Shown piece by piece: positions 47,001 through 58,341 of a stretch of 64,000 nt of DNA (within the stretch, counting starts at the first letter, position 1; the number at the start of each line of letters is the position of its first letter). Location of the stretch: NCBI GenBank assembly GCA_014529385.2, contig CM043952.1:62429119-62493118 (forward strand), in the 5' to 3' direction. The notes beneath the pieces are model-generated. The model was not told the origin of the DNA. It searched no databases and worked only from the letters and a program-made list of their open reading frames with translations. This DNA comes from Adiantum capillus-veneris (lineage: Eukaryota > Streptophyta > Polypodiopsida > Polypodiales > Pteridaceae). The translations under genes and the position numbers were made by a program.

Positions 47001-50000
47001 ATGTATCTACGCTCTGGTCATGTGCTAGAGTCCGAACAACTAGCAAGTGCTTCGATTTACGGGGGTACTCACTATCCTTCCACGCTAGGGTCTACGCCCT
47101 CGGCGGGGACCCAAGCTAGTGTAACTCAAGACCCAAATATAGCGGCTAGCGACTCTTCCTCTGACTACGATATTATGGAAGAGCATCTTACACAAAGCCC
47201 CGAGGGAACAAATGAAACCATGCCTAGCTGGGCCCAACAACCTGGAACTAGTGTTTTTAGCCGTTTGATGGAAACTTTTAGTAGAGCTACGCGCTCTGAA
47301 CCTACGGCTAGTGAAGTAAACGAAGGGGGTGGGAAAGTAGAATCACCATTCACATCTCCTGTAGATCCCACACTCCCTCAGAGTGTCCACGTGGACATTC
47401 TACCTACCTCATTTAATGAGGGCCCTACCGAGCTACCATCTTCCAAAGTCGCCTCTAAGGTAGCGGTGACTAAAAGTCAAAACACGGGAAGCAACATTGC
47501 ATCCACCTCACGGCAACCCTCTAGTACACCAAGTTTGGACGGGGTATTTCTCAATGAAAATTGGGAATATGACCTACACACGAAGACTTTGACCGACCTA
47601 TACATGGGCTAAACATACCATGTGGGTTGGTTAGAAGTTATACAATCCACATCTAGTGCCACTAGTCTAGAGGAACAACAACACATGATCTGCAATGTCA
47701 TCCATAGGATTATCCAGTCCGAGAGGCAAAATCGAGGAATAAACATACCTTCGACAGGTCCTATACGATTTTTAGACACGGGCAAAGGGAAACAACCCAC
47801 TCTATCACAAATGGAGACTCCCCCAGTGAGTCCCATCGATCCCCCATATGTTGTTTTGCCAGGGGTCTCAATGCAATCTGAGCCCACAAGTGATAGATTT
47901 ACTTTTCCAAGTCTAGCTCATCTTTCCCTGGATGACACCATGAATACCATGCCTACCCCAATGATGGGCATGCCAAGAAACACACCATGGACCTCGTTTG
48001 TTAGTAAAGCATCGCTACATGGTAGCTCAATGCCTGCAATACTACCTACAAGTTCGTACCAATCGTATGCACCTATGGGTCCAAGTACTCATGTAGTCCC
48101 TACCCCTCCCATTGTTTCAACTACCTATGCTCCACAACCACAATACACAAGTTCTTATTTCCATGGGACTATACCGGCTAGCATTAGCATGTCACATCGG
48201 ACGTCTGTTATGCCGAGGGCCACTCATATGAACTATGGACCACCACATGGCACAACATCGTACCCAACATGGAACCCAAGGGCTTCCTATGCGCCAAGCC
48301 CAATGCCAATACCTACTCCACATGTAGTCTCTGGAGCACCTTCACCCATGGTGCCTGCTCACTTAGGTGACTTGGCAACATTTGCTCAAGCTATTGGTCG
48401 ATCTATTGCTGAGAATATGCGTAACACGCCTGATAGAGAGCCTAGAAGTAAGGCAGTACAAATAGCCAAGCTCACACAAAAATTTAGTGGAGATGGGGAT
48501 GTGAGAAAGCATATCGAAGTGTTTGAACAAATATGCGATTCTCTAGGAGAACACAATGACCTACATAAGAGCAATGCTTTAAGCCTAACCTTAAGTGGAA
48601 AGGCTGGGGATTGGTATAGAACCCTAAGGGTGGAAGAAAAAATGATTTACCCTACTCTTAGGAGACTGTTCTTAAAAGAATACATACGAGAGGGAGTACT
48701 TTGGGGTGTAGCCTCTCAGCTCCAGAAATCCCAACGAGAGGAAGGAGAGTCGGTGAGAGACTTTATAAGTCGCTTGAAGCATTTGAATTCTCGTTGTAAT
48801 CCAAATGAGCGCTTCAACAATAACCAATTGCTTGATAGATTCATTAGGGGATTACGACATGAGGATATCTACAATGGCCTAGTCATTAGAGGTATCACCA
48901 CTTGGGAAGCAGTCACCACCAATGCAATCCAATTGGAGGATAATTTAATGATTCAAGGAGAAAGAGTGTCTGTTGAGTCTAAATCTATTAGCTCACCAGC
49001 ATCAGGGCATCAACCAATGACCCTAAAGCCTATTGCTAAGGAGCTAAAGAGATCTGAGATGACTTTAGCAGATCTCACCAAGGCTATTCAAGAGAGTCTT
49101 AGAGACAATCGTGCTCCGCAAAACAATCATATGTATCCAAGAAGGGAGCAGCAATGGTGCTCAATATGCTATGGACCGCATAGTACCAGTGAATGCCCTA
49201 CTTTTAGAGTAAAATTCAATGGGAACTGCAATGCATGTGGAAGGTATGGTCATCATCAAGCTAAGGATTGCATAGTATTTAAGCGCGCAATGGCCAATAA
49301 ACCAACCTTAGCATGGACAGACACACCTCGAGCGCCTGCATTGATTGAAGTTAGCGAGGAGCCATCACCAAGTACACCCGTGGTACCAGTAAACGTACTC
49401 ACACGATCGATGCTCCAAAAACAAAATTATATTCTTGAGAAAAGAGACACGGCATCAATTGCCCAATCTCAGAAAAAGAAGAAAACACGAAGAAAGAGAT
49501 CGCAAAAAGCAACGAAGTCAGAACCCAGTTCAAAGACCAACATAGGGACTGGTGATGACCCCGTATATATGAACGACACTGAAGAAGATTCTGATTCAGG
49601 TGAAACCGTGGAGACCAAAATGACCACTAACATAGAAACCAACAAGGAAGATCTTCATGAGCCACAATGGCCAGGATCCAAAAAGAAGATAGGAACTTAT
49701 CCAAACCCTACAGAGGAGATTGAGCGAGTCAAGCATTTAAGGAGTTTGGTAGAAGATACCCAAAGGGATCTAGAACCAGCACCTAGGAAGATCCAGATTA
49801 CAGACACCGTGTTCCCTATGCAACAACAACCTCACCAAGTCCATAGACCCTTGGACATACCTATTGTCATCCAAGAAGAAAGTGACTTAAAGTCATGGGA
49901 AAGTGGGCGTACTCACTTCTTGATGGAAAGAATGTTTACAGAGGGACTACCTGATCCTATCAAAGAAATGGAGATCCCATCTTCCCCACGTCAAGGGACT

Positions 50001-50666
50001 CAAGGCCAAAAGGTGCCGTTAAACATTGCCAAATTGATGGATTTCATGTCTTTAGAAGTTAGAACCACCATCATGTCCAAACTATATAAAGACCCCGAGC
50101 TAGTCTCAGCTCTTCGAGCCTTCCTCAATGGAGAACTGAAGTTTGGGCTACCACAATTTGTACAGATGGATGGAGCTAGGGAGATGCCAATAGAGGAGGA
50201 ACACTTAGATCCACAACCCAACCTAGATGAGAACCTTGTTATAGAAATACATGTTAACAAGTTGGGACAATACTTTGAGGGTGATGAATCCAATGCGACC
50301 ATACCAATCATTACTAAGGGATTAACTATGAAGGGAATCCTTGATGGTGGCGTTTGGGTTAGCATTGTGACTAAAAATTGTTGGCAAACTATGGGAAGAC
50401 CTCACCTTGTGACCACAACCATAGTAGTGAAGATGGCCAATGGGTCTATTGTTAAACCTATTGGGATGCTAGAAGATCTCAAGTTTAAGGTCTTTGGACA
50501 TAAAATAAGGATTACCTTTATTGTTATGGATTTCTCCAAACACACTATGGCATCGGAGATGATCTTAGGACGTCCTTTCATGAGGGAAGCAAAAATGGTG
50601 CATGATTGGTCTAAAAACCATATCTACTTGCAGTTCCAAGATTCTGTCATTCAAGTGATCTTGTGA
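47001..50666 (+). pseudogene. Element A gag and first retropepsin
   Basis: One frame of about 1,222 codons from ATG at 47001 (MYLRSGHVLESEQL), interrupted by a single in-frame TAA at 47610-47612. I chose 47001 over the in-frame ATG at 46971 because element B gag also begins M-x-LRSG. A long Pro/Ser/Thr/Met-rich region is followed by the gag domain at about 48430-48960 (GKAGDWYRTL, FLKEYIREGVLW, ESVRDFISRLKHLNSRC, LLDRFIRGLRHEDIYNGL). Two Cys/His knuckles follow (CSICYGPHSTSEC, CNACGRYGHHQAKDC), then a basic stretch. The protease region is near 50330-50640 and closes with MILGRPFMREAK. Its active-site triplet reads D-G-G (KGILDGGVWVSIV) instead of D-S/T-G. Confidence 0.88.
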
Positions 50667-50789
50667 CGGGTCGAGCACATCCTCTAGGAAACAGGTTTAT
50701 AATTGATCATAGATCTAACACCACAGTTCACTCGACCCCATTGCAGTATTGTTACACTTGTAAAGCAATGATGTTGGGGAAGATTCTCC

Positions 50790-51470
50790 TTATATGGATA
50801 TACTACCTGGGATGACTGAGTCGGACAATGTGGATTGGGTCCACCTAGGAGCAACCATAGACACTTGGGGAAATAGGGGGATGACCTGGGTAACACCTGA
50901 GGGGGATGAAATACCACCACTTGTACCCTTAAACATGCTAGAAGCAATGCATATAGCTTCTGAAGATCTACAAGATGAAAGTTTGACTGGCATTGAAACC
51001 AGTAGCGCCTCACAAGACTATAGCCCACACGATTTGGGGTCAGAATCATCAATTGACTTTGACTCTGAGGATGAAGAATCTGAGTTAAATCTTAGTGCAA
51101 ATGTGGGCACAACCCATTCAGGGCCCAGTGGTAACCTAGATGATAATCTATCGAAGGGAGCAGAAGACACAAGTAGTGATTCATCTAGTGAGTCTTCACT
51201 AGAAATCGACCGTAATCAAGAATTAAACAAGAAGAGTAAGAGATATAAGAGGTGACGACATCGAGCAAATGTGCGTGCTAAAATAAATGAAAAGAAATCT
51301 ATCGCAAAATGGCTTAATTATATAGGGGCATGTGATGCTCATCGAAAGTTGGTAGATAACTGGGGTGAATACCTTCAAAGCATTATGTGGTGTAGTCCAC
51401 AACCCATTGACATCGCACAACTAGAGGCTACAGATAAGCCAAAGTTGAGCCGTACCATAAGGTGACGACA
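50790..51470 (+). pseudogene. Element A protease-to-RT linker
   Basis: Open from about 50790 (MDILPGMTESDNVDWVHLGA) through an acidic, Ser-rich stretch (SIDFDSEDEESEL) to a TGA at 51253-51255, then in the same frame to another TGA at 51463-51465. No domain is recognised. The first 60 codons are the part retained in the deleted copy at 5366. Confidence 0.65.
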
Positions 51471-51479
51471 AAATCTAGA

Positions 51480-52781
51480 GTTAGCTCAACAACAAAAGGA
51501 ATCAGAAGTTAAATCACAGTCCACAGAACAACAGGACCCCACAGACTTACACCCTGCACCTGAACATTTCAAATGCTATACCACAGAGGAACGTAAGGTT
51601 GTGTATACAAAGGCTCAAAGAAAACATATCGATGGGAGCAATGGAGTCTATGATGGTCCAGTGATAGTTAAGGAAATAGAGTTAGCAGACCCAGGAGAAG
51701 AGTCTAAACGTGTTTTCATTGCCCAAAATCTGACCGAGACTGAGGAGTGTGTACTTAAAGAACTTCTCAAGGAATTCAGGGATATATTTGCCTGGACTTA
51801 TCATGATATGAAAGGTGTTCCAGATTCCGTGGTGCAACACACAATCCCTATAATAGCATGGCTAAACCAGTTCAGCAATGACTCTACCCAATGAATCCTA
51901 AATATGCAAAAATCGTTCAAGAAGAGATTGAAAAGCTTGTGGAATGCGGATTCATATACTCAGAATGGGTGTCTCCAATAGTGATTGTGCCAAAGAAGAA
52001 TGGGAAACTCAGAGTGTGAGTGGATCTCAAGAAGGTCAATGCCGCCACTAGGAGGGACCATTACCCCTTGCCATATTCAGAACATGTGCTTGAAAGAGTT
52101 GCAGGGAAGGAAGCTTATAGCTTTTTAGATGGGTACTTTGGCTACAATCAAATCACAATTGCGCTGGAGGACCAAGCTAAAACAGCCTTTATAACCGAAT
52201 TTGGAGTGTTCGCATTTCGTGTTATGGCTTTTGGCTTAACCAATGCCCCGGCTACCTTTCAAAGATTAATAAACACTCCTTTTAGAGAATATTTGAAGGA
52301 GTTTTGTGAAGCTTTCTTAGATCACCTTTGTGTTTATTCCTCTTGGAAAGAACATCTATCATGCTTACGAAAAGTGTTTGAGAAGTGTAGATTGTATCGT
52401 ATCTCCTTAAACCCTTTCAAATGCCAATTTTGGGTTAAACATGGAGTCATTTTAGGGCATATAGTGTCCAAAAATGGGATTTCCATAGATGAGAGCAAAA
52501 TTAAAGCCATTGATGAATTACCACCACCTACAAACTATAAAGGAGTTCAAAGGTTCATGGGCCATGTTGGTTATTACCAACTATTTATTTTAAACTTTGC
52601 CGAGATAGCTCGACCTTTGTACAAGCTTCTTATTGAGTTCCAATGGACTACGGAGTGTGACCATGCTTATGAGTCATTGAAAAAGACCTCGACTAGCGCT
52701 CCTATTCTACGAGTGCCCGATTGGAATGTAATTTTTATGTGCATATTGATGCATCGAACTTTGCTATTGGGTGTGTTCTAG
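51480..52781 (+). pseudogene. Element A reverse transcriptase
   Basis: The N-terminal part (51601-51894) has the FRDIFAWTYHDMKGVPDSVVQH segment of plant gypsy RTs. A frameshift and TGA codons interrupt it near 51860-51890 and 52017. From 52020 the frame reads VDLKKVNAATRRDHYPLPYS, EAYSFLDGYFGYNQITIA, VFAFRVMAFGLTNAPATFQR and then FLDHLCVYS, where family members have a D-D pair; here the second Asp is His, so catalysis would be lost. It continues through GHIVSKNGISIDESKI and the GHVGYYQLFI connection. It shifts frame at about 52730 into RNase H. Confidence 0.9.
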
Positions 52782-54616
52782 CTCAACCAGGAGAACATAA
52801 ACTGGACTACCCCATTAGCTTTGCAAGTCATCAGTTGAATGATGCCGAAAGAAACTACACCACTACAGAGCAAGAAGGTTTAGGTATGATTTATGCAGTG
52901 AAGAAATTTCGCTACTACCTTCTAGCCAACAAGTTTGTGTTCTATGTTGATCATCAAGCCTTGTTGTATCTAGTAAATAAACCTTGTTCCACGGGAAGAA
53001 TTACACGATGGTTGCTAATTCTTCTTGAGTTTGATTTTACCATTGTGGTGAGACCTGGTAAAAGACATGTCATGGCGGATCATTTGTCTCGCATACCCAA
53101 TGGTGAAGCCCCTACTGGAGTCGATGATGAATTACCCGATACTTCTCTATTCCTAGTCGAAACCATACCTGAATGGAGTGAGAATATTGTGAACTTTTTA
53201 ATTAATGGTTTTCCACCCAAAGAGCTTCATAAGGACATAGCTCAAAAACTGTTAAAAGAATGTGAACCTTACTCTCTCATTGCAGGAACTCTCTACAGGC
53301 TAGGGAAGGACGATATTCTAAGACGTTGTGCCCGTGAGGATGAGTATTTGTACATACTGCAAGAAGCCCACATGGGTATAGTCGGAGGACATTTCTCGGG
53401 GGAACTAACAGCTAGAAAGGTGTTGCAATCAGGCTATTGGTGGCCAACCTTATTTAAGGATGCATCACTTTTTGCAAAAGGATGTGATGAATGCCAACGT
53501 TACAAGATCACACAACAAAAGGATAGGATGCCCTTACATCCCGTTAAAGTGACTCAACCATTTGAAAAATGGGGTTTGGACTTTGTAGGTCCAATTAGTC
53601 CGGCAGCTCGTAGCACTCAATCTCGATATATAATCGTTGCCACTGACTATGTGACAAAGTGGGCAGAAGCCAGGGTGACACGTAAGGCCGATGCAAGGTC
53701 AACTGCCAAGTTTCTCTTTGAGAACATTATTACAAGATTTGGTTGTCCCTTTGAGATTGTGAGTGACAATGGTACTCATTTTATAAATGGAGTAATCAAA
53801 GAACTCACTACTAACTTCATGATAGCCCACCATAAGTCCACACCTTATTATCCGCAAGCAAATGGCCAAGCTGAGAGCACCAATAAAACCTTAATCTCTA
53901 TCTTAACCAAAACGGTGGAAGCTCATCGCACAGATTGGGATTTAAAGTTAACTTCAGCTTTATGGGCTTATCGTACTGCATATAAAGTTGCCATTAATTG
54001 CACACCATTCAAGATGGTGTATAGCCAAGAAGCGGTTATGCCATGGGAGTTTGTCGTTCCTAGTCTTCGAGTAGCTTTTCAAGAAGGTTGGGATGGTAAC
54101 CCCTTAGTTGAGTGATTATATATCCTTGAAAGGCTAGATGAAGAGAGGTAATTAGCTTTGCAAAATGCACTTGTGGAGAAAGATAGGAGGAAGAAATGGT
54201 TTGACCGTCATCTAAAGAACAAAGATATCAATGTTGGTGATAAAGTCCTTATGTATGGAGTGCGTAACAAAAAGAAAAAGTTGAAATATGCGGGAAAAGG
54301 ACCATATAGAGTATGTGAGATCACCCCACAAGGAACCATTCGTGTGGAGACTCTTGATGGAGTTGAAACCGTTGGATTTCTCAATGGGAGAAAATTTAAA
54401 AGATACTATGATCCTTTAAGCCAAGAGGAGTTGCGTGCCATCCATACAAAAAAGGCAGCCAAGGCACAAATAGAATTGAAGAAGATACAAGCTCAAGCTA
54501 AGGCTAAGGAGCGACAACAACGTATAAGACAAAAACGAGAGGCTAACCTTGGAGTCACACATGCATTCCACGTTGAAATCGACGAGGATTGGTTGGACTC
54601 TGACACACCTCTATGA
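52721..54616 (+). pseudogene. Element A RNase H and integrase
   Basis: The frame starts in RNase H (YVHIDASNFAIGCVLAQPGE, NYTTTEQEGLGMIYAVKKFR, FYVDHQALLYLVNKPCSTG, MADHLSRIP). The integrase zinc domain follows (AHMGIVGGHFSG ... CDEC). The catalytic core is WGLDFVGP and TDYVTKWAEA with the first Asp, VSDNGTHF with the second, and QANGQAESTNKTL with the Glu. The C-terminal domain has INVGDKVLMYGV and GPYRVCEITPQGTIRVETLD. In-frame stops are at 54113-54115, 54149-54151 and 54614-54616. The frame is otherwise continuous into the second retropepsin. Only one zinc domain is present, unlike element B. Confidence 0.92.
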
Positions 54617-55786
54617 TACCCTATTGAGTTAAATAGTGCCTATGGAAAAGTGCTATATAACGCCTTATTGGACACGGGTGCTAAATATAATCTACTATCA
54701 TATGGGGTGTGGTGTCAGTTAGGGAAGCCACCTCTATCTGAGAGTATTATCCAAGTCAAGGGTGTCAACAAGAAAAAAACTACGGTTTTTGGAATCTGGC
54801 ACACTTCTGTCAGTTATGACAATGGGGTTGTAGCTCAAGACTTTTTGTTCATGCCTCCTGGAACTATGGAGGGTAATATAAACCTAGGACGCACGTGGAT
54901 GATAGCCACCAAATGCACTATTGATTGGGGGACTGGGGGTGTCACAACGCAAAAACCAACTCTTATCCCTACCACTCAAGCCATAGTCCCTGAGATATTG
55001 CCTAAGGAAATAAAACCCAAGACATTGCATGTCCAGGAGGTTGAACCATACGTCCCCATAGCCCAACTCTCTAGAGCTTCAACTGATGTAGTTGAAAGAA
55101 AACTTGAGACACACAAGAACCATCTTAATATAACAAAAAAAACATACAAGTGGGTCCTTAAAGCTTCTTTAGTAACCATGGCTGATGCTGAAAAACGAAA
55201 GCCTCGTAAGAAACGTCCCCCTCACTCCAAGAAATGTAAAGAAACATTGCATTGGATTCCTAAACAACTATTGGAAGCCCAAGGATACTATGAAGGAAAT
55301 GATCAAATCTGGGTGCTCGAACGTAAATTGTACTCTTACCTGTCACCTGGCCCATGTAAACCCAATCCTGTGGCTCCAAAACAAATTGAAAATCGTGGAA
55401 AGGAAAAAATCACGGAATGCGATACACATGCTCCAGAGCTAGTTTGGGTACCAAAGAAAGAACGATTTGTTCCACCTAGCTCAAGAACAGGGAAAGCAAA
55501 TGAAGCTTGTTGCTCTTCATGTAGTTCCTATACGGAAATAGAAGCTTCGACACAACCTCCACCTACCATTGTACATATCCATACAAGCAAGAAAGAGTTT
55601 GCACCTCCCGTTGTAGGTTCACCACCTACAACAATGTTGCAAATAAAATCATGGGAGAGTACCTTACCACCCTTGCAACTAGATGAAACACATAGGGCGA
55701 TCGAAAACTATTGGTTAAAGCCTTCACCCATAACAACTTGGAACAATTGGTTTCAAAAGGTGACAACATCATTCCAAAAGGTATGA
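54617..55786 (+). pseudogene. Element A post-integrase domain: second retropepsin-like fold plus W-x-P-K repeats
   Basis: In the same frame as integrase, after a TGA at 54614-54616. A Lys/Gln-rich helix precedes it (KKAAKAQIELKKIQAQAKAK). The pepsin-like part has YNALLDTGAKYNLLSYGVW (D-T-G present), a middle strand region, and INLGRTWMIATKCTIDW, matching the closing LG-x-x-W-M plus DW of retropepsins. From about residue 165 come the repeats YKWVLKASL, LHWIPKQLL, QIWVLERKL and LVWVPKKERF, spaced by Lys/Arg/Pro-rich sequence. The end (WESTLPPLQLDE, NWFQKVTTSF) is rich in aromatics. The stop is at 55784-55786. The C-terminal repeats are conserved in the deleted copy at 5366-6222, and the whole layout recurs in element B at 31649-30411. 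The repeats may bind nucleic acid or a partner; that is a guess. Confidence 0.8.
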
Positions 55787-55793
55787 TCTACCC

Positions 55794-55807
55794 AAGGAAG
55801 GGGGGAG
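55794..55807 (+). other. Internal polypurine tract of element A
   Basis: AAGGAAGGGGGGAG, eight bases after the pol stop and 1.9 kb before the 3' LTR. It is followed by TGTTTG, the same six bases that begin the LTR of element B after an identical tract. Confidence 0.75.
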
Positions 55808-55885
55808 TGTTTGTTGACATCCATCATTCACTTGCTTCCCTCTCAACCTTCCTCCCTGACCTCTCAATCTCCAATCCTAGGGAAT

Positions 55886-55896
55886 GTATATATAAA
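55886..55896 (+). promoter_or_regulatory. TATA box upstream of the 140-codon ORF
   Basis: TATATATAAAG, about 200 bases before the ATG at 56097. It is conserved at about 6328 in the truncated copy. It could drive a subgenomic transcript of the 3' ORF or be a relic of an older LTR promoter. Confidence 0.45.
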
Positions 55897-56096
55897 GCCT
55901 TATAGTAGTTCTAGCAAACAAACAAAAAAAGATTTTATTTTTATTTTTTTAAAGTAAAAGAGCAAGAGCGACTAGCAACGAGAGAGCACCCTATCAGATC
56001 CTACACATAAGTCTAAATTCACCATGTCACATCAAGCAACACACAAAAACAACTCATGTTTTAAAGACCTAACAAAATCTATCTGTATTCTCAGAG

Positions 56097-56519
56097 ATGG
56101 CTAGTTCACCAGAGGCATGCGCTTCTATTTTTTATGAAAGGTACCCTTTTTCCTTTTCTCAAGTGTTTCACATCTGCTACCTTGTACTTTCTTGCGAATG
56201 GGATTTGGTAGAGAGACTTGCGCGTGAGCGAAATTTTGAGGAGTTAGAATGGCTGATACGTCTATGGATAACTAGTGATCCCTACCCAGTAGCGAATGTT
56301 TCTCCGGTGGCACATGCTTATTCTTTTTCTCAGGATGAGTATCCACGCATCGCGACGTTCTTGATTAACACGCGTGCGCAAGAGGATGATGAAGAAGAAA
56401 TAATAGAGACCAAGGAAGACTATGGCCTCATGGAAAATGATTTTGTTTATCTAGATGATGAGGATAGAGGCCTAGCCTTAGGGTGGCCACCCGGTTTATA
56501 TAATATCCTCTTTCCTTGA
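56097..56519 (+). CDS. Element A accessory ORF, 140 codons, unknown function
   Basis: An intact ATG-to-TGA frame starting MASSPEACASIFYERYPFSF. The N-terminal third is hydrophobic and aromatic with two Cys (QVFHICYLVLSC). The middle has an ERLARERNFEELEWLIRLW helix. The C-terminal third is strongly acidic (AQEDDEEEIIETKEDYG ... YLDDEDRGLALGW). It has no clear signal peptide or transmembrane span, so an envelope role is not supported. It lies between the internal polypurine tract and the 3' LTR. It is the only uninterrupted ORF in element A, but the truncated relative at 6244 lacks it, so it may be an acquired segment. Confidence 0.5.
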   Translation: MASSPEACASIFYERYPFSFSQVFHICYLVLSCEWDLVERLARERNFEELEWLIRLWITSDPYPVANVSPVAHAYSFSQDEYPRIATFLINTRAQEDDEEEIIETKEDYGLMENDFVYLDDEDRGLALGWPPGLYNILFP

Positions 56520-57738
56520 TTCTAAAAGGGATGACAGATAGGTAGGTTAGGGGTCTGGATTGTGTTTTGAGTTTGTTTTCTAGGAGTTTTAATTTTTTCA
56601 CACTGACATGCCTCCTAGAGGTATAGTGCTTGTTTTTTGGATGTGTTAGGTCAGACTTATATGGATCTCCATCCACATGGCTGAGGACATCTGCTTCGAC
56701 GAAATGAGTAACTCCATACCTCCAGGTGTACTACTTTCCATGATTCATGTTGGTGGATATGTATAATTGCTAATAATGATTTTTCATGGTTTGTTTGAGT
56801 GCAATAGTTATGTTTGTTATCTGCCATTATAGATGTATAAATTTGTCTTTGCTTAAGTTGATGAAACTAGAGTTTAATCTTATGGATGAGCCTTGAGATT
56901 AGGAGACCGTGACTTTAGGTTAACTCATTTACTTGACCACTAGGCCTAGCTGATAAAATTATCTGAGTATTTGAGACCTTAGGAATGTTTAAGACATAGA
57001 GAAGCTTGTTCACTTAAACAACAAAAACACTAGTGAGAATACAAAGGAAATGGAAGCAAAAAACATAAGTGCCACAAATGAAAAATCTAATGCTGGAAGA
57101 GAAATCCTGGCTTGATTTGGTACTTCACTCACATGTATTGTCTATGGTACTAGAGCCCTAGAGGTTCCAGTGTGGGCGCTTTTCTTTGAGAAGCAAAAAG
57201 CCCCGGACATACAAAATAAGCACACACGTCAAATGATTGTGAACCAAAGTAAAAAAGAGAAAAAGAAAAAAAATGAATGACATTTAAAAGACTTCCATCG
57301 AGCTTACAGTTAACATTTCAAGCTTTTGTTTGCAGTTGTGAGAGCTAGTTGGCTAATCAAAGCTGAAAAAGAAAAATTAGGGAATCTTGCATTTAGATAA
57401 TATTCTTAGCTTAGCTAGTACTAGAGTAGTTGTTTTAACCTTAGTCATAGCTAACTAATTGATAGACTCACCCATATAAGCCCAAAACTCTTGATTTATT
57501 AATTTACTCAAAGTGCGATTTATTTGTCCTTAATGGCAATCTAACATTTCATAAATCTTGCATTTACTCATTTCCACATGTACTTTACATTCCCCTCATG
57601 ATTTATGGCCATATAATTCCGCTTGCTGAAACAGTGACTTTGCCTTGCAGATTCAAATCCAAATGCTCTACAACATGGACATAACAAGCTTCAACTCAAT
57701 AGCTTCCGAGGACGGAATCTACATCAGGAAGGGGGGCA
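56520..57738 (+). other. Element A 3' non-coding region and LTR-adjacent polypurine tract
   Basis: No ORF with a motif. It shares the phrases gtactagagccctagaggttcc (about 57141) and cttcaactcaatagcttccgaggacggaat (about 57690) with the truncated copy. It ends with the tract aggaaggggggca at 57726-57738, directly before the LTR. Confidence 0.75.
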
Positions 57739-58341
57739 TGTTAACCCTCACGGCTCACGGACATCCTATTACCTACGACGGACGTTGTAACCTATGGCGG
57801 ACATTGTATTATTTATTTGGTAGAGTCAGGTACCGGGCTTGTCGGTCCAATAGGAAAAGGGTAAGAGTGATCGCCGACGAGAGGCGCACTCTAACTGGAA
57901 CATTCAAGGGATTAGTTGGCTAAGCATGGGCGCCCAAGTGTGAATGGGGCAAGCTCATATAAAAGTCAACTAAACCTAAAATTCACTCATTCTCTCATTT
58001 GTGCAATAGAAGAGTGCTCTTGCTCCATCTCCATCTTCTTCTTCATCATCTCCTTGTGTGTGTGTGTGTGTGTATGCGTGAGAGAGAGAGAGAGAGAGAG
58101 TGCGATCGAGCATTGCGACGACGGCACGGCGGCGGTGAAGCGGTTGAGCACGGCGTAGCGGTGTCTCCTTCTTCTTCGCGGCGAGGAATCCTCCACGAAG
58201 CAAGCGTAGAGCAGTGAGTGACACACCATCGCCTTCTTTGAGCTTACTAGTTTAGGCTTGTTGTGTGCTTGGAGCCATTTGTGGCTCGCACACGGTGTAT
58301 CGGCAAGTTCCTTGCATTGACACGTGCGACATACGCGCACA
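57739..58341 (+). repeat. 3' LTR of element A
   Basis: 603 bp from TGTTAACC to GCGCACA, with TATAAAAG at 57958-57965 and GT/GA microsatellites at about 58053-58100. Confidence 0.93.

Larger units (their letters stand above)
45619..58341 (+). mobile_element. Element A: Ty3/gypsy retrotransposon inserted in element B gag
   Basis: 12.7 kb with LTRs at 45619-46206 and 57739-58341 (588 and 603 bp), TG...CA ends, exact CTATC duplication, TGGCGCC-type primer site and a polypurine tract caggaaggggggca. Order: gag-protease (47001-50666), RT, RNase H, integrase, second retropepsin with W-x-P-K repeats (to 55786), internal polypurine tract, 140-codon ORF, 1.2 kb non-coding, LTR. RNase H to the W-x-P-K repeats is one frame (52721-55786) with three in-frame stops. 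Integrase wording (GGHFSGELTARKVLQSGYWW) suggests the Athila side of the plant gypsy tree. It is younger than element B, since it lies inside it. Confidence 0.95.

Noticed and set aside
57976-58340. Minus-strand ORFs of 82-117 codons in the LTRs of the element A family (also 11301-11666 and 45853-46205)
   Set aside because: They read through GT/GA microsatellites in the antisense direction and recur only because the LTR is repeated. No domain is seen.
55808-58341. A 2.5-kb LTR for element A starting TGTTTGTTGACA after the first polypurine tract
   Set aside because: The 5' copy begins only at TGTTAACC (45619), where an exact CTATC target duplication matches the one after 58341, so the LTR is about 600 bp. 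The upstream segment is internal sequence.
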